Assembly (NCBI RefSeq): GCF_900114705.1
Contig: NZ_FOTW01000009.1
Span: 249,152-313,151 of the forward strand
Source: Rugamonas rubra
GTDB taxonomy: Bacteria > Pseudomonadota > Gammaproteobacteria > Burkholderiales > Burkholderiaceae_D
Direction: 5' to 3'
Length of the DNA stretch: 64,000 nucleotides
This document shows, in pieces, positions 18,719-27,277 of this stretch (the first letter of the stretch is position 1; the number at the start of each line of letters is the position of its first letter). The notes under the pieces are model-generated. The model was not told where the DNA came from. It saw only the letters and a list, made by a program, of their open reading frames with translations, and ran no database searches. Position numbers and translations under genes: made by a program.

Positions 18719-19579
18719 CTACTTGGCCTTGGATTTTTTGATGTGGTCCTCTAGTTCGGCGAAACTCGGCCGCTCCGTCGAGTACAGCACCTTGCGGCCG
18801 AACTCCACCGCCAGCGCCGGCGCGTAGCCGTTCAGGCTGGCCAGCAGGGTCACCTTGACGCACTGGTACATCTTGGTCGACTCGTCGAGCTTTTGTTCCA
18901 GCAGGCTGGCCAGCGGCCCGACGAAGCCGTAGGCCAGCAGAATGCCGAGGAAGGTGCCGACCAGCGCGTGGGCGATCAAAATGCCCAGCTCGGCCGGCGG
19001 CAGGCCGACCGACTCCATGGTGTGCACCACCCCCATCACCGCCGCCACGATGCCGAAGGCCGGCATGCCGTCGCCCAGCTTGGCGATGGCGTGGGCCGGC
19101 ACGGCGCCCTCGTGGTGGTGGGTGTCGATCTCGTTGTCCATCAAGTTCTCGATCTGGAAGGCATCCATATTGCCCGACACCATCAGGCGCAGGTAATCGG
19201 TCATGAACTCGACGATGTGGTGGTCGTGCAGCACGCTGGGATACTTGTTGAACAGCGGGCTCTCGTTCGGACTGTCGATGTCGCCCTCGATGGACATCAG
19301 GCCTTCCTTGCGCACCTTCGACAGCACGTCGAACAGCAGCGACATCAACTCCATGTACAGCTCTTTGGTGTAGCGCGAACCCTGGAACAAGGTCGGAATG
19401 GCGGCCAGCGTGGCCTTGATCGCCTTGCCGTTGTTGCCGACCAGGAAGGCGCCGGCCGCGCCGCCGCCGATCATCAGCAACTCCAGCGGCTGGAACAGCG
19501 CGGCCAGGTGGCCGCCGCCCATCGCGAAACCGCCGAACACGCCGACGCAGACGATGACATAACCGATTATGACTAACAA
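18719..19579 (-). CDS. motA: Flagellar motor stator protein MotA
   Basis: A 286-residue membrane protein, the torque-generating proton channel partner of MotB. It begins LVIIGYVIVCVGVFGGFAMG after the initiator and has four membrane helices and a cytoplasmic loop with charged residues that contact FliG. A TTG start at 19579 is proposed: GGGAG lies 9 bases upstream and the resulting length equals that of typical MotA, whereas the longer frame would add an unrelated Arg/Pro/Ala-rich stretch. Pro residues in PAELGILIAHALVGTFLGIL fit the channel region. It stands upstream of motB. Confidence 0.94.
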   Translation of the reverse strand: MLVIIGYVIVCVGVFGGFAMGGGHLAALFQPLELLMIGGGAAGAFLVGNNGKAIKATLAAIPTLFQGSRYTKELYMELMSLLFDVLSKVRKEGLMSIEGDIDSPNESPLFNKYPSVLHDHHIVEFMTDYLRLMVSGNMDAFQIENLMDNEIDTHHHEGAVPAHAIAKLGDGMPAFGIVAAVMGVVHTMESVGLPPAELGILIAHALVGTFLGILLAYGFVGPLASLLEQKLDESTKMYQCVKVTLLASLNGYAPALAVEFGRKVLYSTERPSFAELEDHIKKSKAK

Positions 19580-19652
19580 GTGCGCTAACTCCCAAAAGTC
19601 CGAATGCGCCGGCGGTGCCGCCCGGCTTGGCGCGGGCCGGCGAGCGGCCACC

Positions 19653-19673
19653 AAAAAGGGGGAATTTCCCCTT
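19653..19673 (-). terminator. Possible terminator between the methyltransferase gene and motA
   Basis: On the minus strand AAGGGGAAATTCCCCCTTTTT forms a stem with a run of five T, in the 182-base gap before motA. It would separate the flhDC-methyltransferase unit from motAB-che. The stem is short. Confidence 0.45.
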
Positions 19674-19761
19674 GAATACGCTCGAATTCAATAAATTTAC
19701 ACGTGGAACTACAATAGCGTGAGAGTGGTAGCAGGAGCAAGTAAATAACGCAAAATGATGC

Positions 19762-20574
19762 TTAAAAGTACCATCCGAAGAGCGCCGCTCCCCCTGCTGT
19801 GGTGTGGATGGTCTTGTCGGGCGGGCGCCCGACGATGGCGAATTCATAGCTGAGCAGCAGCGTGCCGGGGCGCATTTCGGCCGCCGCCTTGGTCCACAGC
19901 CGGCTCATCACGGCCGGCGACAGGTAGGCGAAGACGAGGTCGAATTGAGCGAAATCAAGTTCCTCGTAATCGCCGCGCACAAAGCGGGCGCGGCTGCCGG
20001 CCAGCGCGGCGCGCAGGCGGCTGGCCAGCCAGGGCAGCGGCGCCAGTTCGATGCCGACGCAGTCGACGTCGGCGCGTTGGCGCGCCAGGTGCAGCACCAG
20101 CCCGCCCAGGCCGCTGCCGATGTCGACCATGCGCGCCGGACCGGCCGGCAGCAGCGTCTGCACCGCCTGCCACACGGCCGGATTGGACGGGTAATACGGC
20201 ACCTGGGTGCGGAAGGTCGACCAGTACAGGCCGAGCAGGAAGAGGAAGACCAGCAGGAACAGCAGCGGCGGCAAATGCCAGGCGCTGGCGCCCAGCAGCG
20301 CCAGCGGGAACAGCAGCTGGATCGGGCGCCACCAGGCGGCCAGGCCGGCGCGCCAGCTGAGCGCCGCCGCGCAGACGCCCTGCGCCAGCGCCGCCAGCAG
20401 CGGCGTGACGAGGTGGCCGCCGCGGGCCAGCAGGGTCAGCAATAAAAAGGTGGGCAGCAGCGCCAACGTCTGCAGCAACAGGGCGCGCACCGCCGGCGCC
20501 CGCCACAGCCACGACAGCCGCGCCAGGTGCGCCAAACGCGGCCGGCGCATAGCAAAACGCGGCCGGGGACTCAT
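19762..20574 (-). CDS. Membrane-anchored class I SAM-dependent methyltransferase
   Basis: A 270-residue protein. The first half has about four hydrophobic helices (RALLLQTLALLPTFLLLTLL, LLFPLALLGASAW, LPPLLFLLVFLFLLGLYW). From residue 135 a Rossmann methyltransferase domain follows, with ARMVDIGSGLGGLVLHLARQ as the SAM-binding motif I, VGIELAPLPWLASRL, and DFAQFDLVFAYLSP. Substrate unknown. It lies 37 bases downstream of flhC and before motA, so it is transcribed in the flagellar block, which is not a usual place for such an enzyme. Upstream in-frame codons overlap flhC, so the ATG at 20574 is preferred. Confidence 0.75.
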   Translation of the reverse strand: MSPRPRFAMRRPRLAHLARLSWLWRAPAVRALLLQTLALLPTFLLLTLLARGGHLVTPLLAALAQGVCAAALSWRAGLAAWWRPIQLLFPLALLGASAWHLPPLLFLLVFLFLLGLYWSTFRTQVPYYPSNPAVWQAVQTLLPAGPARMVDIGSGLGGLVLHLARQRADVDCVGIELAPLPWLASRLRAALAGSRARFVRGDYEELDFAQFDLVFAYLSPAVMSRLWTKAAAEMRPGTLLLSYEFAIVGRPPDKTIHTTAGGAALFGWYF

Positions 20575-20611
20575 GCCCGGCCGCGCGATGGGAAGATGGG
20601 GGAACGCTGGA

Positions 20612-21157
20612 TCACGCCGCCAGTAGCGCGTCGGCCTTGGCTTTCTTGGTCTTGCCGGCGCGCGAGGGCATGTGGCACAGGCCGCAGACATAGCTGCCGT
20701 TCAAGTCCATGCAGTTGACCACGAACTTGCCCTGGCATTTGCCGCAGGGCGCCAGCTCGAGCATCTTGCCGCTGAAGAAGCGCACCAGCGTCCAGGCGCG
20801 GGTCAGCGACAGCATCGGCTCCTCGCCCGGCTCGGGCGGCATTTGTTCCAGGTACAGCTTGTAGGCCTTCATCACCGCCTCGACGCCGCTGGCGCCGGCG
20901 TGCTCGACGAGGAATTTGTGGATGTTGATGAACAGCGAGGAATGGATGTTCGGCTGCCAGGTGAGGAACCAGTCGGTCGAGAACGGCAGCATGCCCTTCG
21001 GCGGCGAGACGCCCTTGAGTTCCTTGTACAGCTTGAGCAGGCGTTCGCGCGACAGCGACACCTCGGATTCGAGCAACTGCAGGCGGGCGCCGAGCTGGAT
21101 CAGTTCAATCGCAAGCTGGATCTCTTGCGCTTCGGACACTACACTCTTCTTGGCCAT
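20612..21157 (-). CDS. flhC: Flagellar transcriptional activator FlhC
   Basis: A 181-residue subunit of the FlhD4C2 master regulator that switches on class 2 flagellar genes. Family features: EIQLAIELIQLGARLQLLES at the start, PFSTDWFLTWQPNIHSSLF in the centre, and the zinc site CGKCQGKFVV with VCGLCHMPSR, four Cys in two pairs. The ATG at 21157 has GGAGTCGATATC before it. It follows flhD by 68 bases. The C-terminal Lys/Ala-rich tail is weakly conserved in the family. Confidence 0.95.
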   Translation of the reverse strand: MAKKSVVSEAQEIQLAIELIQLGARLQLLESEVSLSRERLLKLYKELKGVSPPKGMLPFSTDWFLTWQPNIHSSLFINIHKFLVEHAGASGVEAVMKAYKLYLEQMPPEPGEEPMLSLTRAWTLVRFFSGKMLELAPCGKCQGKFVVNCMDLNGSYVCGLCHMPSRAGKTKKAKADALLAA

Positions 21158-21225
21158 GATATCGACTCCGGGACGTTGCATTGCGGACAGCTCACTACTC
21201 TGCTATTTACGACTGGCGACCAATC

Positions 21226-21543
21226 TTAAACGATTTCTTCGACCGCTTGGCCGGCCATCAGGATGGCGGCGTGCGACTGGGCCAGCACGCGGTCTTTATT
21301 GTGGCTGGTCAGCATCGACAGGATGGCGCTGTCGTCGAAGCGGAAGCGGGCCAGCATCATGTTGCCGCCGGCCAGTTTCAGGATCTGGGCGTTGCTCATG
21401 CCCTCGATCAGGTCGGCGATTTCGGCGGCGAGGCCCAGGCGGAAGATGGCGGTCACCTTGTCCGCGCGGATCATTTGCTGAGCCAGCATCAGGTAGCTCA
21501 GGTTGGCATCGCGAATCTCAGCCATCATGTCGTTTGCAGTCAT
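21226..21543 (-). CDS. flhD: Flagellar transcriptional activator FlhD
   Basis: A 105-residue partner of FlhC. It reads MTANDMMAEIRDANLSYLML and QQMIRADKVTAIFRLGL, matching E. coli FlhD (IYDINLSYLLLAQRLI) through the N-terminal dimerisation helices. The start at 21543 is chosen because GAGGAG lies six bases before it and the N-terminus then aligns with E. coli FlhD; an earlier GTG and ATG exist in frame. As the first gene of the minus-strand motility block, its promoter should lie in the AT-rich region 21544-22204. Confidence 0.95.
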   Translation of the reverse strand: MTANDMMAEIRDANLSYLMLAQQMIRADKVTAIFRLGLAAEIADLIEGMSNAQILKLAGGNMMLARFRFDDSAILSMLTSHNKDRVLAQSHAAILMAGQAVEEIV

Positions 21544-22204
21544 TTCCATCTCCTCAATCCGTTGCGGTGTATTCACTTCGGAACACGTTTGCGTTTCCAG
21601 TGAGATACATTCTGCTTGAGCAACAAAAATGCGAGAAGAGGTGGGGAGCTGTATTTTCCGTCGGGAAATAGCGGATGCGACCTGTCGGTGTTTGTCTTAC
21701 AAACACTCGCAGATTGCTTGCCGACGCCCTAGCGGCGCGGATATTTGGTGGTCTGACAGCTTCAAAAATGGCCTTTGGCACGTACAACTTATTTGATTTA
21801 AGTCGACTCTTTTTTGCTACGTCTGACTCTTTAACGACACCCTTTTCAGGAACTTTAGGGTTGGAGCGAAATATTTTTGAAAATTTTCGATTTCCTTGCC
21901 TGTCGTCCGAAGAACTTGAGGAGGCTTAACGCCAACCCATTTCCGCTCTTCATGAAACTGGTAACGGCGCCGTTTCGGAGAACTTTAGGGTTTTTTTGAA
22001 TTATTTTTAAAAAAACTGAAAATACTTGCGCGATCGGCCGCAAAGCCCGTATCCATGCGGGCTTGCCCCGTCGAGAAAAATACCCGCCCGGCCCCCCGGC
22101 CGCCCATTTTGTGGTTGCGGGGGCAAGAAATTGCTACACTCCGCCATGCATCGCAAAATAGATGAAGCTTCAAGTATCTCCTCCCACTCGAAGAAAGTTA
22201 CTTA
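21544..22204. other. Long AT-rich intergenic region between divergent flhD and kynU
   Basis: 661 bases with no supported gene. It should hold the flhDC control region and the kynU promoter. An imperfect direct repeat is visible: TTTCAGGAACTTTAGGGTT (starts 21844) and TTTCGGAGAACTTTAGGGTT (starts 21973), each followed by T/A-rich sequence (ATTTTTGAAAATTTT and ATTATTTTTAAAAAAA). The GC content is much below that of the neighbours. Near 22135 TACACT preceded by TTGC could be the -10 of kynU. Confidence 0.5.
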
Positions 22205-23455
22205 ATGACAACACGTGACGACTGCCTGGGCCGCGACGCGCAAGATCCGCTCGCCGCCCTGCGCGCCCGGTTCGACCTGCCCGCCGGCCTGATCTACCTC
22301 GACGGCAACTCCCTCGGCGCCCGGCCGCGCGCCGCGCTGGCCCGCGCGCAGGACGTCATCGCCCGCGAATGGGGCCAGGACCTGATCCGCAGCTGGAACA
22401 CGGCCGGCTGGTTCGACCTGCCCAAGCGCCTGGGCAACCGCCTCGCCCCCCTGCTCGGCGCCGGCCAGGACGAGGTGGTGGTCACCGACACCACCTCGGT
22501 CAACCTGTTCAAGGCGCTGGCCGCCGCGCTGCAGATGCAGGCCGAGCAGCCGGCCACGGCAAGCCGCCGCGTGCTCGTCACCGAACGCAGCAACTTCCCC
22601 ACCGATATTTACATGGCCCAGGGCCTGGCCGGCTGGCTGGCGCGCGGCTACACGGTGCGCCTGGTCGACTCGGTCGAGGAGATCGCCGCCGCCATCGACG
22701 CCGACACCGCCGTCGTCATGCTGACCCACGTCAACTACCGCAGCGGCTACCAGCACGACATGCGCGCCACCAGCGCCCTGGCCCACGCCGCCGGCGCCCT
22801 GGTCGTCTGGGACCTGGCCCACTCGGCCGGCGCCGTGCCGCTAGCCCTGAACGGCGACGGCGCCGACCTGGCGGTCGGCTGCACCTACAAGTATCTGAAC
22901 GGCGGCCCCGGCGCGCCGGCCTTCATCTGGGTGCCGGCCCGGCACCAGGCGCGCTTCCGCCAGCCGCTGTCCGGTTGGTGGGGCCACGCCGCGCCGTTCG
23001 CCATGGCGCCCGACTTCGCCCCCGCCGACGGCATCGGCCGCGCCCTGTGCGGCACCCAGCCCATCGTCTCGCTGGCCATGGTCGAAAGCGGGCTGGAGGT
23101 GTTCGAGCAGACCGACATGGCGGCGGTGCGCGCCAAGTCGCTGGCGCTGACCGACCTGTTCATCGAACTGGTCGAACGGCGCTGCGGCAGCCATCCGCTG
23201 GGACTGGTCACGCCGCGCCAGCACGCGCGGCGCGGCAGCCACGTCAGCTTCACCCATCCGCACGGCTACGCCGTGATGCAGGCGCTGATCGGGCGCGGCG
23301 TGGTGGGCGACTACCGCGAGCCGGCCATCATGCGCTTCGGCTTCACGCCGCTCTACACCAGCTACACCGAGGTGTGGGACGCGGTCGAGATCCTGCGCCA
23401 GATCCTCGACGACACCGCCTACGACATCGCCGCCAAGCGCGACGCCGTGACCTGA
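22205..23455 (+). CDS. kynU: Kynureninase
   Basis: A 416-residue PLP enzyme that splits kynurenine to anthranilate and alanine (also 3-hydroxykynurenine). Family signs are [20 protein letters not shown] at the N-terminus, [32 protein letters not shown] with the PLP-binding Asp, the Schiff-base Lys in [18 protein letters not shown], and [11 protein letters not shown]. It is followed by kynA after 24 bases, so the two form one operon for the aerobic conversion of tryptophan to anthranilate. The arylformamidase gene kynB, often in the same cluster, is not seen here. Confidence 0.95.
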   Translation: MTTRDDCLGRDAQDPLAALRARFDLPAGLIYLDGNSLGARPRAALARAQDVIAREWGQDLIRSWNTAGWFDLPKRLGNRLAPLLGAGQDEVVVTDTTSVNLFKALAAALQMQAEQPATASRRVLVTERSNFPTDIYMAQGLAGWLARGYTVRLVDSVEEIAAAIDADTAVVMLTHVNYRSGYQHDMRATSALAHAAGALVVWDLAHSAGAVPLALNGDGADLAVGCTYKYLNGGPGAPAFIWVPARHQARFRQPLSGWWGHAAPFAMAPDFAPADGIGRALCGTQPIVSLAMVESGLEVFEQTDMAAVRAKSLALTDLFIELVERRCGSHPLGLVTPRQHARRGSHVSFTHPHGYAVMQALIGRGVVGDYREPAIMRFGFTPLYTSYTEVWDAVEILRQILDDTAYDIAAKRDAVT

Positions 23456-23479
23456 CCCCACCACAAGAACAGAGCCACC

Positions 23480-24334
23480 ATGACCGACAAGAACGACAGC
23501 CCGCAATGCCCGCACGCCCAGTGGCACGGCGCGCAGATGGATTTCAGCGAATCGATGAGCTACGGCGACTACCTGGCGCTGGACCGCATCCTCACCGCCC
23601 AGCACCCGCTCTCGCCCAACCACAACGAGATGCTGTTCATCGTCCAGCACCAGACCAGCGAACTGTGGATGAAGCTGATGCTGCACGAGATGCACGCCGT
23701 GCGCGCCAACCTGCAGGCCGACAACCTGGCGCCGGCCTTCAAGATGCTGGCCCGGGTGGCCCGCATCATGGACCAGCTGGTGCACGCCTGGGACGTGCTG
23801 GCGACCATGACGCCGCCGGAATACTCGGCCATCCGGCCGTATCTGGGCGCCTCGTCCGGTTTCCAGTCCTACCAGTACCGCGAGATCGAGTTCATATTGG
23901 GGAACAAGAACGCCGCCCTGCTCAACGTCCACAACACCGCGCCGGCCGCCTTCGCCACGCTCGACGCCGCGCTGCGCGCGCCGTCGGTGTACGACGAGTC
24001 GATCAAGCTGCTGGCCCGCAACGGCCTGGCCATCGCGCCCGAGCGCCTGAACGCCGACTGGACCCTGGCCACCGTGGCCGACGAATCGGTCAAGGCCGCC
24101 TGGCTGGAGGTCTACCGCGACCCGAGCAAATACTGGGCCTTGTACGAGCTGGCCGAAAAGCTGGTCGACCTGGAGACGGCGTTCCGCTTCTGGCGCTTCC
24201 GCCATGTGACCACGGTCGAGCGCATCATCGGCTTCAAGACCGGCACCGGCGGCACGGCCGGCGTCAGCTACCTGCGCAAGATGCTCGACGTGGTGCTGTT
24301 CCCCGAGCTGTTCGCCCTGCGCACCGCCCTCTAA
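23480..24334 (+). CDS. kynA: Tryptophan 2,3-dioxygenase
   Basis: A 284-residue heme enzyme that opens the indole ring of tryptophan to give N-formylkynurenine. Recognisable segments are [40 protein letters not shown] with the active-site His, [19 protein letters not shown], and near the C-terminus [20 protein letters not shown] with the proximal heme His and the substrate-binding loop. It lies directly after kynU. A family B palindrome follows the stop codon and separates it from a convergent gene. Confidence 0.95.
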   Translation: MTDKNDSPQCPHAQWHGAQMDFSESMSYGDYLALDRILTAQHPLSPNHNEMLFIVQHQTSELWMKLMLHEMHAVRANLQADNLAPAFKMLARVARIMDQLVHAWDVLATMTPPEYSAIRPYLGASSGFQSYQYREIEFILGNKNAALLNVHNTAPAAFATLDAALRAPSVYDESIKLLARNGLAIAPERLNADWTLATVADESVKAAWLEVYRDPSKYWALYELAEKLVDLETAFRFWRFRHVTTVERIIGFKTGTGGTAGVSYLRKMLDVVLFPELFALRTAL

Positions 24335-24350
24335 TCCCACCCCGCACCCC

Positions 24351-24411
24351 GGGGTCAGTGCCGACATTCGGACATTCACGCGATGAATGTCCGAATGTCG
24401 GCACTGACCCC
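24351..24411. repeat. Intergenic palindrome, family B, copy 1
   Basis: Two perfectly complementary 27-base arms (24351-24377 and 24385-24411), beginning GGGGTCAGTGCCGACATTCG, around a 7-base loop ACGCGAT. It lies between convergent kynA and the AGE epimerase gene. A second copy with 25-base arms is at 52329-52425. Confidence 0.92.
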
Positions 24412-24422
24412 GATGCTTTCTC

Positions 24423-25649
24423 CTAGCGCGATTGCCAGCGCCGCAGCGCGTTGACGGCCTCGTAGCAGGCGCCCATGTTGTGGTAGTCGACCTTGCCGGC
24501 CGGGCTCTTGTCGTCGGTGCAGGCGCTGTTGTCGCCGCGTAGGATGCGGAACCAGGCGCCGTGGCGGTGGTCGACGAAGTGCGTCCAGCAGTAGTCCCAC
24601 AGCTTGTCGTACCACAGCCAGAAGCGCGCCTCGCCGGTGCGCTCGGCCAGCACGGCGGCCGTCGCCATGCTCTCGGCCTGCACCCAGTGGTATTTGTCGG
24701 CGTCGCAGATGGCGCCGTCGGGGGCGAAGCCGTAGCAGATGCCGCCGTGCTGCTGGTCCCAGGCGGTGTCCAGGCCGGCGTCGAACAAGGCGATGGCGCG
24801 CGGCAGTATCCAGTCGGCCGGTTGGCGCAGCTGCTTGGCGTGCCGCTCCAACAGCAACAGCAGCTTGGACCACTCGGTCAAATGGCCCGGCTGGTAGCCC
24901 CACGGGCGGAAGATGTTGGAGGCGTCGTCGCGGTTGTAGTCCCAGTCCACCGACCAGTCGATATGGTAGTGCTCCCAGATCAGCCCGTCGCACAGAGCCG
25001 CCTGACGCACCGTGATGTTGTGGGCGATGCGCTCGGCGCGGTGCAGGAAGCGCAGGTCGTCGGTGGCCTCGTAGGCGGCCAGCAGCGCCTCGACCGAATG
25101 CATGTTGGCGTTCTGGCCGCGATACGGCGCCAGCGTGGTCCAGTCGGTGCTGGCCTCGTCGGCGTACAGGCCGAAGTCGGCCTGCCAGAAGTGCTTCTCC
25201 ATCAAGTCGTAGGTTTCGTCTATCCAGCCGCGCGCCTCGTCGACGCCGGCCAACAGCGCGTGCGAGTAGGCCAGCAGCACGAAGGCCAGGCCGTAGCAGT
25301 GGTTGCTGCCGTCGACCACGGTGCCCTGGCCGTCGCGCCAGTCGAGCAGCCAGGCATAGCCGCCTGTAAGCGGATTACGGTGCGCCTCGCGCAGGAAGGC
25401 GAGGCCGTGGCGCACCTGGGGCAGGTATTCGTCGGCGCCGAAGTGGCGCGCCGCCATGGCGTAGGTGAAGACGAAGCGGGTGCTGCTGACCAGATGCCGG
25501 CTGCGCTCGTCGTAGACCCGGCCGTCGTCCTTGTAGAAGTGGTAGAAGCCGCCGCTGGGGTCGATACAGCGCGGATGGTAGAACTGCATCGTCTCTTGTA
25601 TGTGCTTGCGCAAATCTGTTGGGGAGTGAAAATCCGGGGCGGTCGTCAT
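24423..25649 (-). CDS. AGE-family sugar epimerase/isomerase
   Basis: A 408-residue protein of the N-acylglucosamine 2-epimerase superfamily, an (alpha/alpha)6 barrel. It begins MTTAPDFHSPTDLRKHIQET and has QFYHPRCIDPSGGFYHFYKD, SSTRFVFTYAMAARHFG, GQNANMHSVEALLAAYEAT and EHYHIDWSVDWDYNRDD with several candidate catalytic His. Members interconvert mannose, fructose, glucose or N-acetylated sugars; this one looks more like the mannose isomerase/cellobiose epimerase branch than renin-binding protein, but that is uncertain. No sugar transport genes lie beside it. GGAAGAGTATGCC precedes the ATG; a longer in-frame start overlaps the divergent neighbour. Confidence 0.8.
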   Translation of the reverse strand: MTTAPDFHSPTDLRKHIQETMQFYHPRCIDPSGGFYHFYKDDGRVYDERSRHLVSSTRFVFTYAMAARHFGADEYLPQVRHGLAFLREAHRNPLTGGYAWLLDWRDGQGTVVDGSNHCYGLAFVLLAYSHALLAGVDEARGWIDETYDLMEKHFWQADFGLYADEASTDWTTLAPYRGQNANMHSVEALLAAYEATDDLRFLHRAERIAHNITVRQAALCDGLIWEHYHIDWSVDWDYNRDDASNIFRPWGYQPGHLTEWSKLLLLLERHAKQLRQPADWILPRAIALFDAGLDTAWDQQHGGICYGFAPDGAICDADKYHWVQAESMATAAVLAERTGEARFWLWYDKLWDYCWTHFVDHRHGAWFRILRGDNSACTDDKSPAGKVDYHNMGACYEAVNALRRWQSR

Positions 25650-25728
25650 GGCATACTCTTCCACATTGAGGAGCGCTAATTCTACGCGTTTCGTCCGCTC
25701 CGCGCGTCGCAAGAAGAAAGGAAACTAC

Positions 25729-26274
25729 ATGGATTTCGAGGTACTGACACTGGCCGGCCTGTGGAACTCGGGCCCGGCCCACTGGCAAACCCGGTGGGAG
25801 GCCGAGCATCCCGCCTGGCTGCGCGTGCCGCACCGCGACTGGGACACGCCCCGCTGCGACGAGTGGGTGGCCGAGTTGGACGCCGCCATCGGCCGCTGCC
25901 AACGCCCGCCGGTGCTGGCGGCGCACAGCCTGAGCTGCTCGCTGGTGACGCGCTGGGCCGCCGCCGGCTCGCGCCACGCCGTCGCCGGCGCCTTCCTGGT
26001 GGCGCCCAGCGATGTCGACGCGCCGTCCTACCCGGACTGCACCAGCGGCTTTCAGCCGATGCTGCTGGCGCCCCTGCCCTTCCCCAGCATGGTGGTGGCC
26101 AGCAGCGACGATCCCTATGTGACGGAGCAGCGCGCCCGCCTGTTCGCCGCCAGCTGGGGCAGCGAGTTCGTCTCGATCGGCGACGCCGGCCACATCAACG
26201 GCGACGCCGGCTACGGCCCCTGGCCCGCCGGCGCGGCGATGCTGCTGGCCTTCTGCGCCCGCGTGCAGGGCTGA
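25729..26274 (+). CDS. RBBP9/YdeN-family alpha/beta hydrolase
   Basis: A 181-residue serine hydrolase of the short RBBP9 type. It begins MDFEVLTLAGLWNSGPAHWQ, then PRCDEWVAELDAAI and the nucleophile elbow VLAAHSLSCSLVTRW (S in HSLSC), ends with the Asp in ASSDDPYVTEQ and the His in SIGDAGHINGDAGYG. These three form the expected catalytic triad. The physiological substrate of the family is unknown. AAGGAAAC precedes the ATG. It is divergent from the AGE gene, with an 80-base gap that must hold both promoters. Confidence 0.85.
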   Translation: MDFEVLTLAGLWNSGPAHWQTRWEAEHPAWLRVPHRDWDTPRCDEWVAELDAAIGRCQRPPVLAAHSLSCSLVTRWAAAGSRHAVAGAFLVAPSDVDAPSYPDCTSGFQPMLLAPLPFPSMVVASSDDPYVTEQRARLFAASWGSEFVSIGDAGHINGDAGYGPWPAGAAMLLAFCARVQG

Positions 26275-26451
26275 TCCGCCTGCTGGCCAGCCGATTGCGC
26301 ATTCTGTCGCATGGCACTGGCGGTGCGCCGGCCGCCGAGGCGCAGGAGAAGATGGTGTTGATGAGCTTGATGCCGACGCTGAACAAAGGAAAGTGATGCA
26401 AGGCGCCGCCTGCCATACCCGCACAGGCGGCGCTGAATCGCACGTCCGCGG

Positions 26452-26652
26452 CTACATCGCCCGGCCGCCGCAATCCTCAAAGCAGGCGTCGCGGTCGGCG
26501 GCGCACTCCACCGGGTCGCCACCATGTTTGATGCAGTTGCGGTAACCGATCGCGCACCAGCCTTGGCAGCTGTTGGTGGACGACTCGGCGGCGTAGGCGA
26601 ACGAGCTGCCCAAGCCGATAGCAAACATGAATAGTGCGAGCTTCATTTTCAT
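26452..26652 (-). CDS. Secreted six-cysteine peptide (copy 2 of a tandem pair)
   Basis: A 66-residue protein not recognised as a known family. Residues 1-22, MKMKLALFMFAIGLGSSFAY with AA, are a typical Sec signal peptide, identical at protein level to that of the neighbour at 26752. The mature part of about 44 residues has six Cys spaced C-x3-C-x6-C-x9-C-x6-C-x3-C. The 5' untranslated regions of the two genes are also alike (TAGACATC, then GATCGTT, on the plus strand), which shows tandem duplication. Predicted location is the periplasm or outside the cell. The role is unknown; possibilities include an antimicrobial or metal-binding peptide. Confidence 0.7.
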   Translation of the reverse strand: MKMKLALFMFAIGLGSSFAYAAESSTNSCQGWCAIGYRNCIKHGGDPVECAADRDACFEDCGGRAM

Positions 26653-26751
26653 TTGAGTTCCCTAGAATTAGACATCCGATTGATCGTTCTTCTTGCCGCG
26701 CCGGCGCGACATCTGCCAAGCCAGCGAGCGGGACAGGCAACGCCGCCTAAA

Positions 26752-26949
26752 TTAGGGCTCTTGGATGCCACAACGCTGCAAGCAAGCGGTTTTCCGCGGC
26801 TCGCAGAACTCCATCGTGTTCACGCTCATGCAATAGCGGTAATCCGAATAGCAATAGCTTTCGCAACTGAAGCCGTTGGTCTCGGCGGCGTAAGCGAACG
26901 AGCTACCCAGGCCGATGGCAAACATGAACAACGCCAGTTTCATCTTCAT
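26752..26949 (-). CDS. Secreted six-cysteine peptide (copy 1 of a tandem pair)
   Basis: A 65-residue paralogue of the peptide at 26452. The signal peptide is the same; the mature part begins ETNGFSCESYC and has Cys spaced C-x3-C-x6-C-x8-C-x6-C-x3-C. Outside the Cys the mature parts share little (Y-R at C3, an A before C5), so the mature region has diverged while the secretion signal has been kept. GGAGAG lies in front of the start. It is upstream of its sister gene by 99 bases and both are likely to be transcribed from the AT-rich region to the right. Confidence 0.7.
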   Translation of the reverse strand: MKMKLALFMFAIGLGSSFAYAAETNGFSCESYCYSDYRYCMSVNTMEFCEPRKTACLQRCGIQEP

Positions 26950-27230
26950 TATTTCTCTCCAAATTTAGACATCAGACGGATCGTTATCCAGGAAAGACAT
27001 TCCGCCCCACACGCCCTTCCCGCAACAAGGACATCGTTGCCTTGTTCAAACTGCGCCCCGGTGGGGACGCCAGCCCAGGAAGGCAAACCGCAGGCCGCTT
27101 AGGTCCGCCGCTTACCTTTGCTTTACATCAATTGCATGAAAAAATATCATATGAATATTACCAAAACAATATATTTATTTATTTCGCATTATTGTTGTAA
27201 ATTTAAGACGCGGCGCGCCGGCGCCGGACG
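26950..27230. other. AT-rich intergenic region upstream of the six-cysteine peptides
   Basis: No supported gene. The half nearest the peptide genes is normal in composition; 27110-27205 is very AT-rich (ATATTTATTTATTTCGC) and probably holds their promoter. A 40-codon plus-strand frame starting MKKYHMNITK runs into the terminator and is not considered real. Confidence 0.4.
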
Positions 27231-27262
27231 AAAAAAAAAGCCTCCGAAGAGGCTTTTTTTTG
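27231..27262 (-). terminator. Rho-independent terminator of htpG
   Basis: AAGCCTC and GAGGCTT form a 7-base-pair stem around the tetraloop CGAA (27238-27255), with A-tracts on the left and T-tracts on the right, so it can work in both directions. It lies 16 bases after the htpG stop codon. Confidence 0.85.
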
Positions 27263-27277
27263 CTACACGAGGGTCGC

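Noticed and set aside
19653..19710. A sigma-28 promoter before motA
   Set aside because: TAAATTT and GCGTATTC are present on the minus strand but spacing and bases differ too much from the consensus to claim it.
21675..21929. An 84-codon plus-strand frame in the flhDC upstream region
   Set aside because: No ribosome binding site of note, no family likeness, and it covers the expected control region.
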